A stretch of 64,000 nt of DNA from Microbacterium sp. Marseille-Q6648 (GTDB taxonomy: Bacteria; Actinomycetota; Actinomycetes; Actinomycetales; Microbacteriaceae): positions 248,001-312,000 of the forward strand of contig NZ_CALPBZ010000002.1 of the NCBI RefSeq assembly GCF_943181415.1, read 5' to 3'. The notes under the pieces were generated by a model, which was not told where the DNA came from, did not search any database, and saw only the letters and a list, made by a program, of their open reading frames with translations. This document shows positions 17,499 through 27,382 of the stretch, in pieces (positions within the stretch are counted from its first letter, which is position 1; each line of letters opens with the position of its first letter). The translations under genes were made by a program, and so were the position numbers.

Positions 17499-17606
17499 CC
17501 CCCGCCTTGTCTCAGGGCGGTCACGCTGGCAGACGCGCCTCGCGAACGCAAGACCTCGCACCCGCGGATGCCGGGGCCTAACGTCGAGGACGGATCGGGT
17601 ATCTGA

Positions 17607-18467
<861 letters not shown>

Positions 18468-18532
18468 CCCGGCTTGGGACGACGCGGGCGCCGGTCGTGG
18501 AATAACAACCGTCATTCGGGTTTACTGGGCGC

Positions 18533-19180
18533 ATGGCACAGCGGGGTTCCTACGCCAAGGGCGTGGCGAAGCGCGAGGAGATCCTCGGGCGCGCACTGGA
18601 CGTCGTGGCCCGCGAGGGGCTGCGGGGCGCGTCGGTGAAGATGATCGCCGACGCGGTCGGTCTGAGCCAGGCGGGGCTGCTGCACTACTTCGACAGCAAG
18701 GAGGAGCTCTTCACCGCGATCCTCCGCAAGCGCGACGAACTGGATGCCGCCGCCTACGGCCCCTTCGACGATCCCCACGGCAGCCTCGACGACATCGCGG
18801 ACGGGTTCCTCCACGTGGTGAGGCACAACGCTGAGGTTCCGGGGCTGGTCCAGCTGTTCGCTCAGCTGTCGGTCGACGCGGCGGACCACACCCACCCCGC
18901 GCACGACTGGTTCCTCGAGCGCAGCCGGCACATGCGCGAGGGCACCGCCGCGGCGTTCGCTGCGTCGCAGGAGCGCGGAGCGGCCACCCCCGCCCTTTCG
19001 CCCGAGGCGTTCGCGCGCATCCTGCAGGCGGTCTCGGACGGGCTGCAGATCCAGTGGATGCAGGAGCCCGATCTCGACATGGCGGGCGTCATCTCACAGC
19101 TGCTCGCCGCACTGGCCCCGTCCTCGGTCGACGCCGCCTCGTCGGACGCGGCCTCTTCCGACCAGGCGGCGTCGCGATGA
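18533..19180 (+). CDS. TetR/AcrR family regulator
   Basis: 215 aa. N-terminal HTH (ASVKMIADAVGLSQAGLLHYFDSKEELFTAIL, residues about 35-66), then a ligand-binding domain ending in an Asp/Ser/Ala-rich tail. ATG 18533 follows TTTACT (18521-18526) by 7 nt with no Shine-Dalgarno; leaderless expression is likely. The AACCGTCATTCGGGTT quasi-palindrome just upstream (18507-18522) may be its own operator. Cotranscribed with the esterase (ATGA overlap). Its sequence style, including the late IQWMQEPDLDM, resembles the TetR at 41721-42521 (VQWLLDRDVVDM), so the two look related. Confidence 0.88.
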   Translation: MAQRGSYAKGVAKREEILGRALDVVAREGLRGASVKMIADAVGLSQAGLLHYFDSKEELFTAILRKRDELDAAAYGPFDDPHGSLDDIADGFLHVVRHNAEVPGLVQLFAQLSVDAADHTHPAHDWFLERSRHMREGTAAAFAASQERGAATPALSPEAFARILQAVSDGLQIQWMQEPDLDMAGVISQLLAALAPSSVDAASSDAASSDQAASR

Positions 19181-20673
19181 CGTCCCGCAGCGAGCCCCCG
19201 GTCGTCCGCACCGCGTCCGGGGAGGTGCGCGGGCGCTGGCGACCCGGCGCCTCCGCGGGGTCCCCGGGCTCGGCGGCGTTCCTCGGCATCCCCTTCGCGC
19301 AGGCCCCCGTGGGCGACCTTCGCTTCGCGGCACCGGTTCCGCCCCCGCCCTGGCCGGGGGTGCGGGATGCCGGGGCGTTCGGCGCCACGCCGCAGCGCGG
19401 CGACGCGGGCATCACCCTCATCCCCGAGCCGAGCGTCCCGGGCGAGTCCACGCTGAACGTCAACGTCTTCACCCCGCGCCCGGGCGAGGCGGATGCCGCG
19501 CTCCCGGTCCTCGTCTACATCCACGGCGGGGGCTTCGTCTCGGGCTCGCCGGCGAGCCCCTGGTACGACGGCGCCGCGTTCGCACGCGACGGCGTCGTCA
19601 CCGTCACGGTGTCGTACCGGCTGGGGTTCGAGGGATTCGGCTACATCCCCGGCGCGCCCGCCAACCGCGGCGTGCGTGACTGGCTGGCCGCACTGGAGTG
19701 GGTGCAGCGGAACATCGCCGCCTTCGGAGGAGACCCCGGCTGCGTCACGATCGCGGGCCAGTCCGCCGGCGGCGGCGCCGTGCTGACGCTTCTCGGGATG
19801 CCTGCCGCGCAGCACCTCTTCCACCGCGCGTGGGCGCTGTCGGCGGCTCCCGCGGATGTCGCGCCTGATCGAGCTCGCGCGCTGTCGGCACGGCTCGCCG
19901 AGCTCGCGGGCGTCGAGGCCACGCTCGAGGGCTTCGGGTCGGTGTCGGACGAGGCTCTCGCCGCCCTGCAGCAGAAGGCGTCGGCCGCGGCATCGCCGGG
20001 TCCGCTCGGCGCCGCGCGCACGCTGCTGTCGCGCGGGCTCTCGTGGGGACCCATGGTCGACGGTGAGCTCGTCGTGCGCCCCGCGGTCGAGCAGATCGCT
20101 GCGGGGGTCGGCGCGGACAAGCCGCTCGTGCTGGGATCGACCGACGACGAGTTCACGATGGTGCTCGACGATGCGCCGCGAGCCATCCGGTTCATCCCGC
20201 CCGTCCTCGCCCTGCGGCGCCTGAGCCCCCACCGCCCGCGCCTGCGCGAGTACCTCGCCGCCAACGTCGACCGGCGGCGCGAGGGGACGGCGGCGGTGCT
20301 CGGCCGCTATATCAGCGACGCGGTGTTCCGATCCCTCGTCGTGCGGGTGGCCGACGCGCGCGGCACCGCGCCGACGTGGGTGTACCGATTCTCGTGGCGG
20401 TCGCCGGTGCGCCGGTGGGCGCTCCACTGCCTGGATGTGCCGTTCTGGTTCGACTGCCTCGACGCCGACGGCGTCACCGCGATCGCCGGTGACGAGCCGC
20501 CGCCGTCGCTCGCCGCTGCCCTGCACGGCGGCGCCGTCGCCCTGGTGCGTCACGGCGACCCGGGATGGCCGACGTGGACGACGCGGCCCGGCACCACCCG
20601 CGTGTTCGGAGGACCGGCATCCGCGCCCGAGGTGATCGAGGACGGATACGCGAGCGTCCGCGCCCTGATCTGA
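19177..20673 (+). CDS. Type B carboxylesterase
   Basis: 498 aa, standard carboxylesterase/lipase family length. Seen: FLGIPFAQAPVGDLRF near the N-terminus, the oxyanion motif YIHGGGFVSGS (114-124), nucleophile Ser196 in GQSAGGG, and HCLDVPFWFDCL holding the late His. It hydrolyses carboxylic esters; no signal peptide, so cytoplasmic. ATG 19177 overlaps the TetR stop (ATGA), so the pair forms a two-gene unit, with TetR the likely regulator of this esterase. Confidence 0.9.
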   Translation: MTSRSEPPVVRTASGEVRGRWRPGASAGSPGSAAFLGIPFAQAPVGDLRFAAPVPPPPWPGVRDAGAFGATPQRGDAGITLIPEPSVPGESTLNVNVFTPRPGEADAALPVLVYIHGGGFVSGSPASPWYDGAAFARDGVVTVTVSYRLGFEGFGYIPGAPANRGVRDWLAALEWVQRNIAAFGGDPGCVTIAGQSAGGGAVLTLLGMPAAQHLFHRAWALSAAPADVAPDRARALSARLAELAGVEATLEGFGSVSDEALAALQQKASAAASPGPLGAARTLLSRGLSWGPMVDGELVVRPAVEQIAAGVGADKPLVLGSTDDEFTMVLDDAPRAIRFIPPVLALRRLSPHRPRLREYLAANVDRRREGTAAVLGRYISDAVFRSLVVRVADARGTAPTWVYRFSWRSPVRRWALHCLDVPFWFDCLDADGVTAIAGDEPPPSLAAALHGGAVALVRHGDPGWPTWTTRPGTTRVFGGPASAPEVIEDGYASVRALI

Positions 20674-20713
20674 ACCCGCGGTAGGCCCCGGGATACGTGC
20701 GGTACACACCCCC

Positions 20714-20772
20714 GAGAAAACGGTTGCTGACGAACGGGAGTCGTGTTAGGTTCTGGGAAACCGGTTACTGGA
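20714..20772 (+). promoter_or_regulatory. Promoter of the pectin ABC/GH28 operon with two LacI-type operators
   Basis: TTGCTG (20724-20729), a 17-nt spacer and TAGGTT (20747-20752) form a good promoter. Operator 1, GAGAAAACGGTTGCTGA (20714-20730), overlaps the -35; operator 2, GGGAAACCGGTTACTGG (20756-20772), covers the start region. The same core GAAACCGGTT occurs in GAGAAACCGGTTCCTG at 33188-33203, before the converging GH43 operon. The LacI encoded at 30621-31637 is the obvious candidate to bind all three. Confidence 0.7.
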
Positions 20773-20854
20773 GCACCGCAGACTCCAAGTGCAGGGACTC
20801 GACGTGGAGTACAGGGAGACAGCCGATGGCGACCGATCTCATGACGAGGGTGCG

Positions 20855-21829
20855 ATGACCGCGCTCGCAACGCCGACAGCGGACCACACACAGGCACCGC
20901 TCCGGGACCCGTCGCCTCGCACGAAGCGACCCTGGTGGCAATCGATCTGGCGCCACAAGGCGCTGTATCTCATGGCCCTGCCGGGCATCGCGTACTTCAT
21001 CGTCTTCAAGTACGTGCCTATGGGCGGTCTCGTCATCGCGTTCCAGGACTACTCCCCGTTCCGCGGCATCGCGGGCAGCCCCTGGGTCGGGTTCGAGCAC
21101 TTCATCCGCTTCTTCACCGAGGACACGTTCTTGTTGCTGCTGGGCAACACCATGACGATCTCGCTGCTGCTGCTCATCTTCGCGTTCCCGATTCCGATCA
21201 TCCTGGCCCTGCTGCTCAACGAGGTGCGCACGAAGCTGTTCCAGCGCAGCGTGCAGACGGTCATCTACCTGCCGCACTTCATGTCATGGGTCATCGTGGT
21301 GTCGCTGTTCTACGTGCTGTTCACGACCGACGGCGGCGGCATCAACAACCTCCTCGAGGAGTGGGGGCTGGGTCCGATCCCCTTCCTGACCGATCCGGCG
21401 TGGCTGCGGCCGATGTACGTCGCACAGGAGATCTGGAAGACCGCCGGCTGGGGGACGATCATCTACCTCGCGGCCATGACCGCCGTCGACCTGCAGCTCT
21501 ACGAAGCTGCCGAGATCGACGGCGCGGGACGCTGGCGCCAGACCTGGCACATCACTCTTCCCGCGATCCGCCCCACCATCATCGTGATGTTCATCCTCGC
21601 CATCGGCGACTTCCTCGAGCTCGGCTTCGAGCACATGTTCCTCGTGCTGAATTCGCTGAACCGGCACGTGGGCGAGATCTTCGACACCTACGTGTACACC
21701 GCCGGCATCCAGAACGGACAGCTGAGCTATGCCGCCGCGGTGGGGATGTTCAAGGGCGTCGTGGGCCTGATCCTCGTGGTCGCGGCGAACAAGCTGGCGA
21801 AGAAGCTCGGCGAGGAGGGCGTGTACTGA
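20855..21829 (+). CDS. ABC transporter permease, LplB type
   Basis: 324 aa, six predicted membrane helices. Seen: YLMALPGIAYFIVFKYVPMGGLVIAFQDY, typical of LplB/YteP-like permeases, and the EAA loop YEAAEIDGAGRWRQTWHITLPAI that contacts the ATPase. Imports oligosaccharides with the lipoprotein at 22499 and the second permease at 25753. No ATPase gene is present; these importers usually share an MsmX-type ATPase encoded elsewhere. ATG 20855 is preferred (GAGGG just upstream, start of a normal cytoplasmic tail); GTG 20789 would add 22 residues without an RBS. Confidence 0.88.
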   Translation: MTALATPTADHTQAPLRDPSPRTKRPWWQSIWRHKALYLMALPGIAYFIVFKYVPMGGLVIAFQDYSPFRGIAGSPWVGFEHFIRFFTEDTFLLLLGNTMTISLLLLIFAFPIPIILALLLNEVRTKLFQRSVQTVIYLPHFMSWVIVVSLFYVLFTTDGGGINNLLEEWGLGPIPFLTDPAWLRPMYVAQEIWKTAGWGTIIYLAAMTAVDLQLYEAAEIDGAGRWRQTWHITLPAIRPTIIVMFILAIGDFLELGFEHMFLVLNSLNRHVGEIFDTYVYTAGIQNGQLSYAAAVGMFKGVVGLILVVAANKLAKKLGEEGVY

Positions 21830-22488
21830 TGTTCTCCGTCGAGGGGTTCCTCCGCATCAACGGCTTCCTCCAGGGTGTCTATCGCATCGCGTACCTGAAC
21901 CTGCTGTGGATGGCGGCGACGGCGCTGGGACTCGTGCTTTTCGGCCTGGGCCCCGCTTCCTACGCTGTCGCCGCCTACATCGACCGGTGGTTCCGACAGG
22001 GTGAGACCCCACCGGTGACGCGCGCGTTCCTGGCCCACTTCCGGGCGCAGTACTGGCGGGCCGCCGCCGTCGGCTGGATCCTCGTGGCGGCGTCGGCCAT
22101 CGTCATCACCAACGTCTTCAGCGTCACGGTGTGGCTGCTCCAATTCGCCAACGTCGCAGCGCTGATCGTGATCGCCGTCATCTGGGCGTACGTGTACCCG
22201 GTGATGGCCGCCACCGATGTGCGCGGCGTCGGGCGCCCCCTGGCGGCGGCGCTCATGATCGGCGTCGGATCACTGCACTGGACCATCGCCGGGGGCGCCG
22301 TCGCGGCCGGCGCCGTGTGGCTCGTGACCGTCTTCGCCCCGCCCCTGCTGCTTCTCTTCGGCTACGGCATCCCGGCAGCGGCCATCGGATTCGTCACTCG
22401 CATCGTCTTCGCACAGCTTGCGGCTGACCACCCGCAGCTCTCGTCCCCGGTTCGCGCGATGTCGCGCGAACTCCGCCCCGCCCCGTGA
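21829..22488 (+). CDS. DUF624/YesL-family membrane protein
   Basis: 219 aa with about five membrane helices. The N-terminal INGFLQGVYRIAYLNLLWMAATALGLVLFGLGPA matches the YesL/DUF624 pattern. In Bacillus and other bacteria YesL-type genes sit in rhamnogalacturonan or other oligosaccharide importer operons; the function is unknown, perhaps an accessory to transporter assembly or sensing. It starts within the TGATG overlap of the LplB-like permease gene. The context fits the family exactly. Confidence 0.8.
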   Translation: MFSVEGFLRINGFLQGVYRIAYLNLLWMAATALGLVLFGLGPASYAVAAYIDRWFRQGETPPVTRAFLAHFRAQYWRAAAVGWILVAASAIVITNVFSVTVWLLQFANVAALIVIAVIWAYVYPVMAATDVRGVGRPLAAALMIGVGSLHWTIAGGAVAAGAVWLVTVFAPPLLLLFGYGIPAAAIGFVTRIVFAQLAADHPQLSSPVRAMSRELRPAP

Positions 22489-22498
22489 AAGGAACACA

Positions 22499-23998
22499 AT
22501 GAGGAACCACACCCGGCTCGGACTCGCGATCGCCTCTGTGACAGCTGCCTCGCTGGCAATGACAGCGTGCGTCGGCTCGACAGGATCGTCTGACGAGCCC
22601 CTCGACAGCGTCACCTGGATGACGATGCTCCACACTCCGACCACGCCCGAATCCGGGGGGCCGATCGAGTCCGCGCTCGAGGAGCACACGGGCATCGACA
22701 TCGACTTCCAGTGGGTGCCTGACGCGTCGAAGGATGAGAAGATCAACGCCGCACTCGCGTCCGACTCGCTCGCCGACATCACCTCGCTCACCAACATCGC
22801 CAACACCTCGGTGCGCCAGGCTCTGACATCGGGCCAGTTCTGGGACGTCGAGCCGTACCTCGAGGAGTTCCCCAACCTCGCCGACATCGACGAGCAGACC
22901 ATCGATTCGGCGCGCGTGGACGGGCACCTCTACGGCGTCCCGTTCCAGAAGCCCAAGGCGCGCTACGGCGTCCTCGTTCGACAGGACTGGCTGGACAACC
23001 TCGGACTCGAGGTACCCCACACCCTCGACGAACTCGCCGAGGTCGCCCTCGCCTTCACCGAGGATGATCCGGACGGCAACGGTGTCGACGACACCACCGG
23101 TTTCATCGATCGTGCCGAGAGCGCCATCCTCGGTTTCCGTATGCTCTCCGGCTACTTCGGGGCGGGCAATGTGTTCGAGATCGATGACGACGACAACGTC
23201 GTCCCCTCGTTCACCACCGACGCTTTCACCGAGGCGATGGAGTGGTATCGCGGACTCTACGAGCGCGGCGCGGTCAACAGCGAGTTCGTGACGATGCAGA
23301 AGCAGAACCAGCAGGACGCCATCGCCCAGGGCAAGGGCGGCATCGTCGTCACGGGGCTGTTCGAGGCGAAGAACTACATGAACCTGGCTGTCAGCGCGGA
23401 CCCGCAGACTCCCATGGCCTGGGCACTCGTCAACGACATGACCCACGAAGACGTACCGCGCCGCATCCTGTCCGACACCAACGGGGGCTTCGGCGGATGG
23501 ATGGCGATCTCGAAGTCGCGGGTGGGCAGCGAAGAGGACCTCAAGGCGATCCTCGGCTTCATCGACAAGCTCCTCGAGGAGGATGCCTTCCGATTGATGA
23601 CCTACGGCATCGAGGGCACGCACTACACGGTGGAGGACGATGTCGTGAGCGTCACCGACCAGAACCTCTGGCAGCAGGACGTTCAGCCGTATTCCTCATC
23701 GCGCCCCGCCGACGACCTCGTGCTTTTCAAGGACGACACCCCGTACGTCGACGAAGCCAACGAGAAGATGGCTGAGAACGCCGACTACACGATCGTCAAC
23801 GTCGCATTGCCGCTCACCTCCGAGACGTACGACCGCAGCTGGTCGACCATCCAGCAGGGGGCGACCGATGCCTACAACAAGTACATGGTCGGGCAGCTCG
23901 ACATGGACGGCTATCGAGCCGCGATCGACGCACTGGGGGGACAGGGCCTCGACGCCATCGTCGAGGAGTTCACGGCCTCGTACGCAGAGACCCGCTGA
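22499..23998 (+). CDS. Sugar ABC transporter substrate-binding lipoprotein, LplA type
   Basis: 499 aa. Lipoprotein signal MRNHTRLGLAIASVTAASLA with lipobox MTAC (Cys near residue 24), then a family 1 solute-binding fold: TWMTMLHTPTTPE, GHLYGVPFQKPKARYGVLVRQDWLDNLG, and a late MAISKSRVGSEEDLKAILGFIDKL. It should capture pectin or rhamnogalacturonan oligosaccharides outside the membrane for the LplB/LplC permeases. ATG 22499 has GAAAGGAACACA upstream; an in-frame ATG at 22418 lies inside the yesL-like gene and is ignored. Confidence 0.88.
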   Translation: MRNHTRLGLAIASVTAASLAMTACVGSTGSSDEPLDSVTWMTMLHTPTTPESGGPIESALEEHTGIDIDFQWVPDASKDEKINAALASDSLADITSLTNIANTSVRQALTSGQFWDVEPYLEEFPNLADIDEQTIDSARVDGHLYGVPFQKPKARYGVLVRQDWLDNLGLEVPHTLDELAEVALAFTEDDPDGNGVDDTTGFIDRAESAILGFRMLSGYFGAGNVFEIDDDDNVVPSFTTDAFTEAMEWYRGLYERGAVNSEFVTMQKQNQQDAIAQGKGGIVVTGLFEAKNYMNLAVSADPQTPMAWALVNDMTHEDVPRRILSDTNGGFGGWMAISKSRVGSEEDLKAILGFIDKLLEEDAFRLMTYGIEGTHYTVEDDVVSVTDQNLWQQDVQPYSSSRPADDLVLFKDDTPYVDEANEKMAENADYTIVNVALPLTSETYDRSWSTIQQGATDAYNKYMVGQLDMDGYRAAIDALGGQGLDAIVEEFTASYAETR

Positions 23999-24008
23999 GA
24001 GAGGGGCG

Positions 24009-25292
24009 ATGCAGGTGCAGAGCACGATGACCGAGGTCGAGACGGACGCTGTCCGGCGCACGACGCGCAGACTGCAGGACGCCATCGACCAGGCAGCGGA
24101 CTCGGGCGGCGGGCGTGTCACCGTCACCGCCGGCGTGCACGAGACCGGTGCTCTGCGCCTGCGCTCACGCGTGGAACTCCACATCGAGGCGGGGGCGGTG
24201 CTGCGCTTCGTCGCCGACCCCTCGCTCTACCCCCCGGTCGCCGCCCGCTGGGAGGGCGCGTCGACGACGATCCACTCCCCGTGCGTCTACGCTCGCGGCG
24301 AGACCGACGTCTCGATCACGGGCTCCGGCGAGATCGATGGCGCTGGTGCCTGGTGGTGGGAGGCGTTCCGCGAGCGCACGCTCGCCTACCCCCGCCCCAC
24401 GCTCCTCGGGTTCCACGATTGCACGCGCGTCGAAGTCTCGGACGTGACGCTGCGGAACTCCCCGGCATGGACGGTGCATCCACTGCTGTGCGATGACGTG
24501 CGGATCCGAGGGATCAGCATCCTCAATCCCGTGGACTCCCCCAACACGGACGGTATCGATCCGGAATCGTGTCGGGACGTCCGGATCGAGGATTGTGTCA
24601 TCGATGTGGGTGATGACTGCATCGCGATCAAGGCGGGCAGTGAGCACTCCGCCGACCGCGTTCCATGCGAGCGGATCACCGTCAGAGGCTGCCGGATGCT
24701 GCACGGCCACGGTGGCGTGGTCATCGGCAGTGAGATGAGCGGCGGCGTGCGCGACGTCCTCATCGAGGACTGCGTGTTCCAAGGCACCGACCGCGGGATC
24801 CGGATCAAGACCCGCCGCGGGCGGGGCGGCACCGTCGAGCGGGTACACGTGTCCGGCATCGCGATGGATGGAGTCATGTGCCCCATCGTCGTCAACCCGT
24901 TCTACTTCTGCGGCCCGGAAGGCGACCTCCCCACGGTGTCCGACCGTCGGCCCCGTCCGATCGACGCCGGCACTCCGCACCTCCGCGACATACGCCTGAC
25001 GGACATCACAGCCACGGACGTGCGGGCGTGTGCGGCCTTCATCTCGGGGTTGCCGGAGTCACCGCTGCGCGGACTCACGCTCGAGCGCATCGCCGTCTCG
25101 TTCGCCGCGGACCCGGAGCCGGCCGTTCCCGCCATGGCGGACGGGGTGCCGAGCATGGCGGCCGAGGGAGTACACCTGGCCTTCGCCGACGACATCGAGG
25201 TGAGCACGCTTCGATTCCATGGCCTGCGCGGCCCCGAGTTCGTCACCGATGGAACGCCCGCGATCGATACCCGCGAAGGGGCGTCGTCGTGA
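24009..25292 (+). CDS. Glycoside hydrolase family 28 (polygalacturonase/rhamnogalacturonan hydrolase)
   Basis: 427 aa right-handed beta-helix. All GH28 motifs are visible: NTDG (SPNTDGIDPES), the paired Asp VGDDC, HGHGGVVIGSE and RIKTRRGRGG. It hydrolyses alpha-galacturonosyl linkages with inversion. No signal peptide, so it acts on imported oligosaccharides in the cytoplasm, consistent with the surrounding importer genes. ATG 24009 follows GAGAGGGGCG; ATG 24027 is the alternative. The GTG of the next gene overlaps the stop by 4 bp. Confidence 0.92.
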   Translation: MQVQSTMTEVETDAVRRTTRRLQDAIDQAADSGGGRVTVTAGVHETGALRLRSRVELHIEAGAVLRFVADPSLYPPVAARWEGASTTIHSPCVYARGETDVSITGSGEIDGAGAWWWEAFRERTLAYPRPTLLGFHDCTRVEVSDVTLRNSPAWTVHPLLCDDVRIRGISILNPVDSPNTDGIDPESCRDVRIEDCVIDVGDDCIAIKAGSEHSADRVPCERITVRGCRMLHGHGGVVIGSEMSGGVRDVLIEDCVFQGTDRGIRIKTRRGRGGTVERVHVSGIAMDGVMCPIVVNPFYFCGPEGDLPTVSDRRPRPIDAGTPHLRDIRLTDITATDVRACAAFISGLPESPLRGLTLERIAVSFAADPEPAVPAMADGVPSMAAEGVHLAFADDIEVSTLRFHGLRGPEFVTDGTPAIDTREGASS

Positions 25293-25756
25293 CCCGCACA
25301 GCGTCGACGGCTGCCGTGCCCGACACCGACGGGGCACGGATCTCTCGTCGCATCGAGATGTGGATCGCGGGAATCGGCCTGGGGTCGGCGACCGTGCTGC
25401 AGGGCGGCTTCGCCGTCGCTGTCACGCGCAGCGACGGCGAAGCCCTCGAGGCGGCGATCCTTCCGGCGCTCCGCTCCGCCGGGTTCGCGCTCAGCCACAC
25501 GACGGCATACGCGGCGGTCCATACTCTGGCCGCCTGGTTCGGGCTCTCGCTGATCGCGATGGCGTTGCTCTGCGCGGCGGGGTTCTTCGCCGCCTCGCGC
25601 CGCCCACGCCGCCGCTCGACGGGGTGGTGGTTCTTCGCCGCGGGCCTGGCCTGCCTCTTCGGGACGCAGCTTCTGCTGTATCCGGTCGCCTTCCTGTTCT
25701 TCCTCACCGCGGGCCTGTTCGCGGTGCGCACCCTCCACGTCGGGAGCCAGATATGA
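25289..25756 (+). CDS. Small membrane protein of unknown function inside the pectin ABC operon
   Basis: 155 aa. Four likely membrane helices: about residues 24-46 (MWIAGIGLGSATVLQGG), 65-95, 110-127 and 130-148. The connecting loop RRPRRRSTGW is positively charged. I do not recognise the family. It is translationally coupled on both sides (GTGA with GH28, ATGA with the LplC-like permease), so it belongs to the operon. It may be an accessory to the importer, in the manner of the YesL-like protein, but that is only inferred from position. Confidence 0.7.
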   Translation: MTRTASTAAVPDTDGARISRRIEMWIAGIGLGSATVLQGGFAVAVTRSDGEALEAAILPALRSAGFALSHTTAYAAVHTLAAWFGLSLIAMALLCAAGFFAASRRPRRRSTGWWFFAAGLACLFGTQLLLYPVAFLFFLTAGLFAVRTLHVGSQI

Positions 25757-26694
25757 CCCTCACCACAGCACGCCCCGTCAGCGATGAGACGATCCCCATC
25801 GAGCTGCGACGGGCGAGCCGGAAGAAGCGACCGTCGAGCCCCGGCAGACGGCTGTTCGTGGTCGTGAACGTCACGATCCTCACGTCCTTCTCGCTCATAT
25901 GCCTCCTGCCGTTCGTCAATGTGCTGGCCAGCTCCCTCGCCACGCCCGGAGAGCTCGCCTCGCGGGCCTTCATACTCTGGCCGGAGACCTTCACCCTGGA
26001 CGCGTACCGCTACATCCTCTCGACACCCACGATCTTCCGCGCGCTGGGCGTTTCGCTCCTCGTGACTGTCGGGGGCACGTTCGTGAGCCTCGTGATGACG
26101 GCCTTCATGGCGTACGCCCTGTCGAAACGGCACCTCAGGGGCAGACGCGTCATCAACTTCCTCGTGGTCTTCACGATGCTCTTCAGCGGCGGAATGATCC
26201 CCACGTTCATCGTCGTGAACAGCCTCGGGCTGATCGACTCGCTGTGGTCGCTGATCATTCCGGTGGCGATCAACGCCTTCAACTTCGTGATCATGCGCAG
26301 CTTCTTCCAAGCCATCCCCGACAGTCTCGAAGAGGCGGCGCGCATCGACGGCTGCTCCGAACTCGGGGTGTTCTTCCGGATCGTGCTGCCGCTGTCCCTC
26401 GCTTCGATCGCGACCATCGGCCTGTTCTATGCGGTCTTCTACTGGAACACCTACCAGAGCGCGATCCTCTACATCAACGACTCCGAGAAGTGGCCGATCC
26501 AGGTTCTGCTCCGCCAGATCGTGATCGTCGCCAGTGGCCTCAACGCCAACGAGTCCGCGGTCGACGTCGTGCCGCCCGCGCAGTCGATCCGAATGGCTGT
26601 CATCTTCGTCGCCACGCTTCCCATGCTCCTCGTGTACCCCTTCGTGCAGCGGTTCTTCGTCAAGGGCGCCCTCATCGGCTCCGTCAAGGGCTGA
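25753..26694 (+). CDS. Carbohydrate ABC transporter permease, LplC type
   Basis: 313 aa, six predicted helices. Seen: LLPFVNVLASSLATPGELAS, and the EAA loop IPDSLEEAARIDGCSELGVFFRIVLPLS; the ending FVKGALIGSVKG is typical of LplC/YtcP permeases. Partner of the LplB-like permease at 20855 and the lipoprotein at 22499. Start ATG 25753 overlaps the preceding stop; the esterase gene begins 4 bp after its own stop. Confidence 0.9.
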   Translation: MTLTTARPVSDETIPIELRRASRKKRPSSPGRRLFVVVNVTILTSFSLICLLPFVNVLASSLATPGELASRAFILWPETFTLDAYRYILSTPTIFRALGVSLLVTVGGTFVSLVMTAFMAYALSKRHLRGRRVINFLVVFTMLFSGGMIPTFIVVNSLGLIDSLWSLIIPVAINAFNFVIMRSFFQAIPDSLEEAARIDGCSELGVFFRIVLPLSLASIATIGLFYAVFYWNTYQSAILYINDSEKWPIQVLLRQIVIVASGLNANESAVDVVPPAQSIRMAVIFVATLPMLLVYPFVQRFFVKGALIGSVKG

Positions 26695-26698
26695 CCCC

Positions 26699-27382
26699 GT
26701 GCGCGTCGTCATAGCCGGCGATTCCACAGCCAGCGACTATCCCCCGGACCGCGCACCTCGCACGGGGTGGGGACAGGCACTCGCCATGCGCGGTGGCTTC
26801 GACGTCCGCAACCATGCCCGTTCCGGAGCGAGCACCCGAAGCTTCATCGCCGCGGGTCTGCTCGACGCAGCTCTCGCCGACCTGGCGGAGGGCGAGTTGC
26901 TCCTCGTGTGCTTCGGGCACAACGACGCCAAGGCCGATGAGCGTTACAGCGACCCGTGGACCGAGTTCCCTTCGCATCTGCGCCGATTCGTCGTCGGCGC
27001 GCGCGACCGGGGCGCGACACCTGTGCTGCTCACCCCCGTCGAACGTCGACACTTCGTCCGCGCGCGCCTGCAGCCGACCCACGGCGCTTATCCCGCTCGT
27101 GTCAGGGCGGTCGCCCGCGAGGAAGACGTCGCACTGATCGACCTCACGCGGGGGACTGCCGCGCTCTGGCAGAGCCAAGGCATCGAGCAGAGCAAGGCGT
27201 CGTTCCTCTGGCTCGAGCCAGGAGAGTGGCCCGGCTACCCGGACGGCGAACAGGACGACACGCACTTGTCATCGTCCGGCGCGCGGCTCGTCGCCGACCT
27301 CGTCGCGACGCATCTCAGCGGCGATAGCTTCCGCGCCAGGTCCACGCCGGGTGGATCTCGGGCCCGAACCCCTGTGACATGA
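26699..27382 (+). CDS. SGNH hydrolase, rhamnogalacturonan acetylesterase-like (CE12)
   Basis: 227 aa. Nucleophile Ser9 in GDSTASDY, GHNDAK (block III Asn), and the C-terminal Asp-His pair in DDTHLSSSGA, all characteristic of CE12 enzymes. It removes acetyl groups from galacturonate in rhamnogalacturonan fragments, complementing GH28. No signal peptide: cytoplasmic. GTG start 4 bp after the permease stop. Its 3' end overlaps the converging serine-hydrolase gene by 68 bp, so the two pectin operons run into each other without a terminator. Confidence 0.87.
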   Translation: MRVVIAGDSTASDYPPDRAPRTGWGQALAMRGGFDVRNHARSGASTRSFIAAGLLDAALADLAEGELLLVCFGHNDAKADERYSDPWTEFPSHLRRFVVGARDRGATPVLLTPVERRHFVRARLQPTHGAYPARVRAVAREEDVALIDLTRGTAALWQSQGIEQSKASFLWLEPGEWPGYPDGEQDDTHLSSSGARLVADLVATHLSGDSFRARSTPGGSRARTPVT

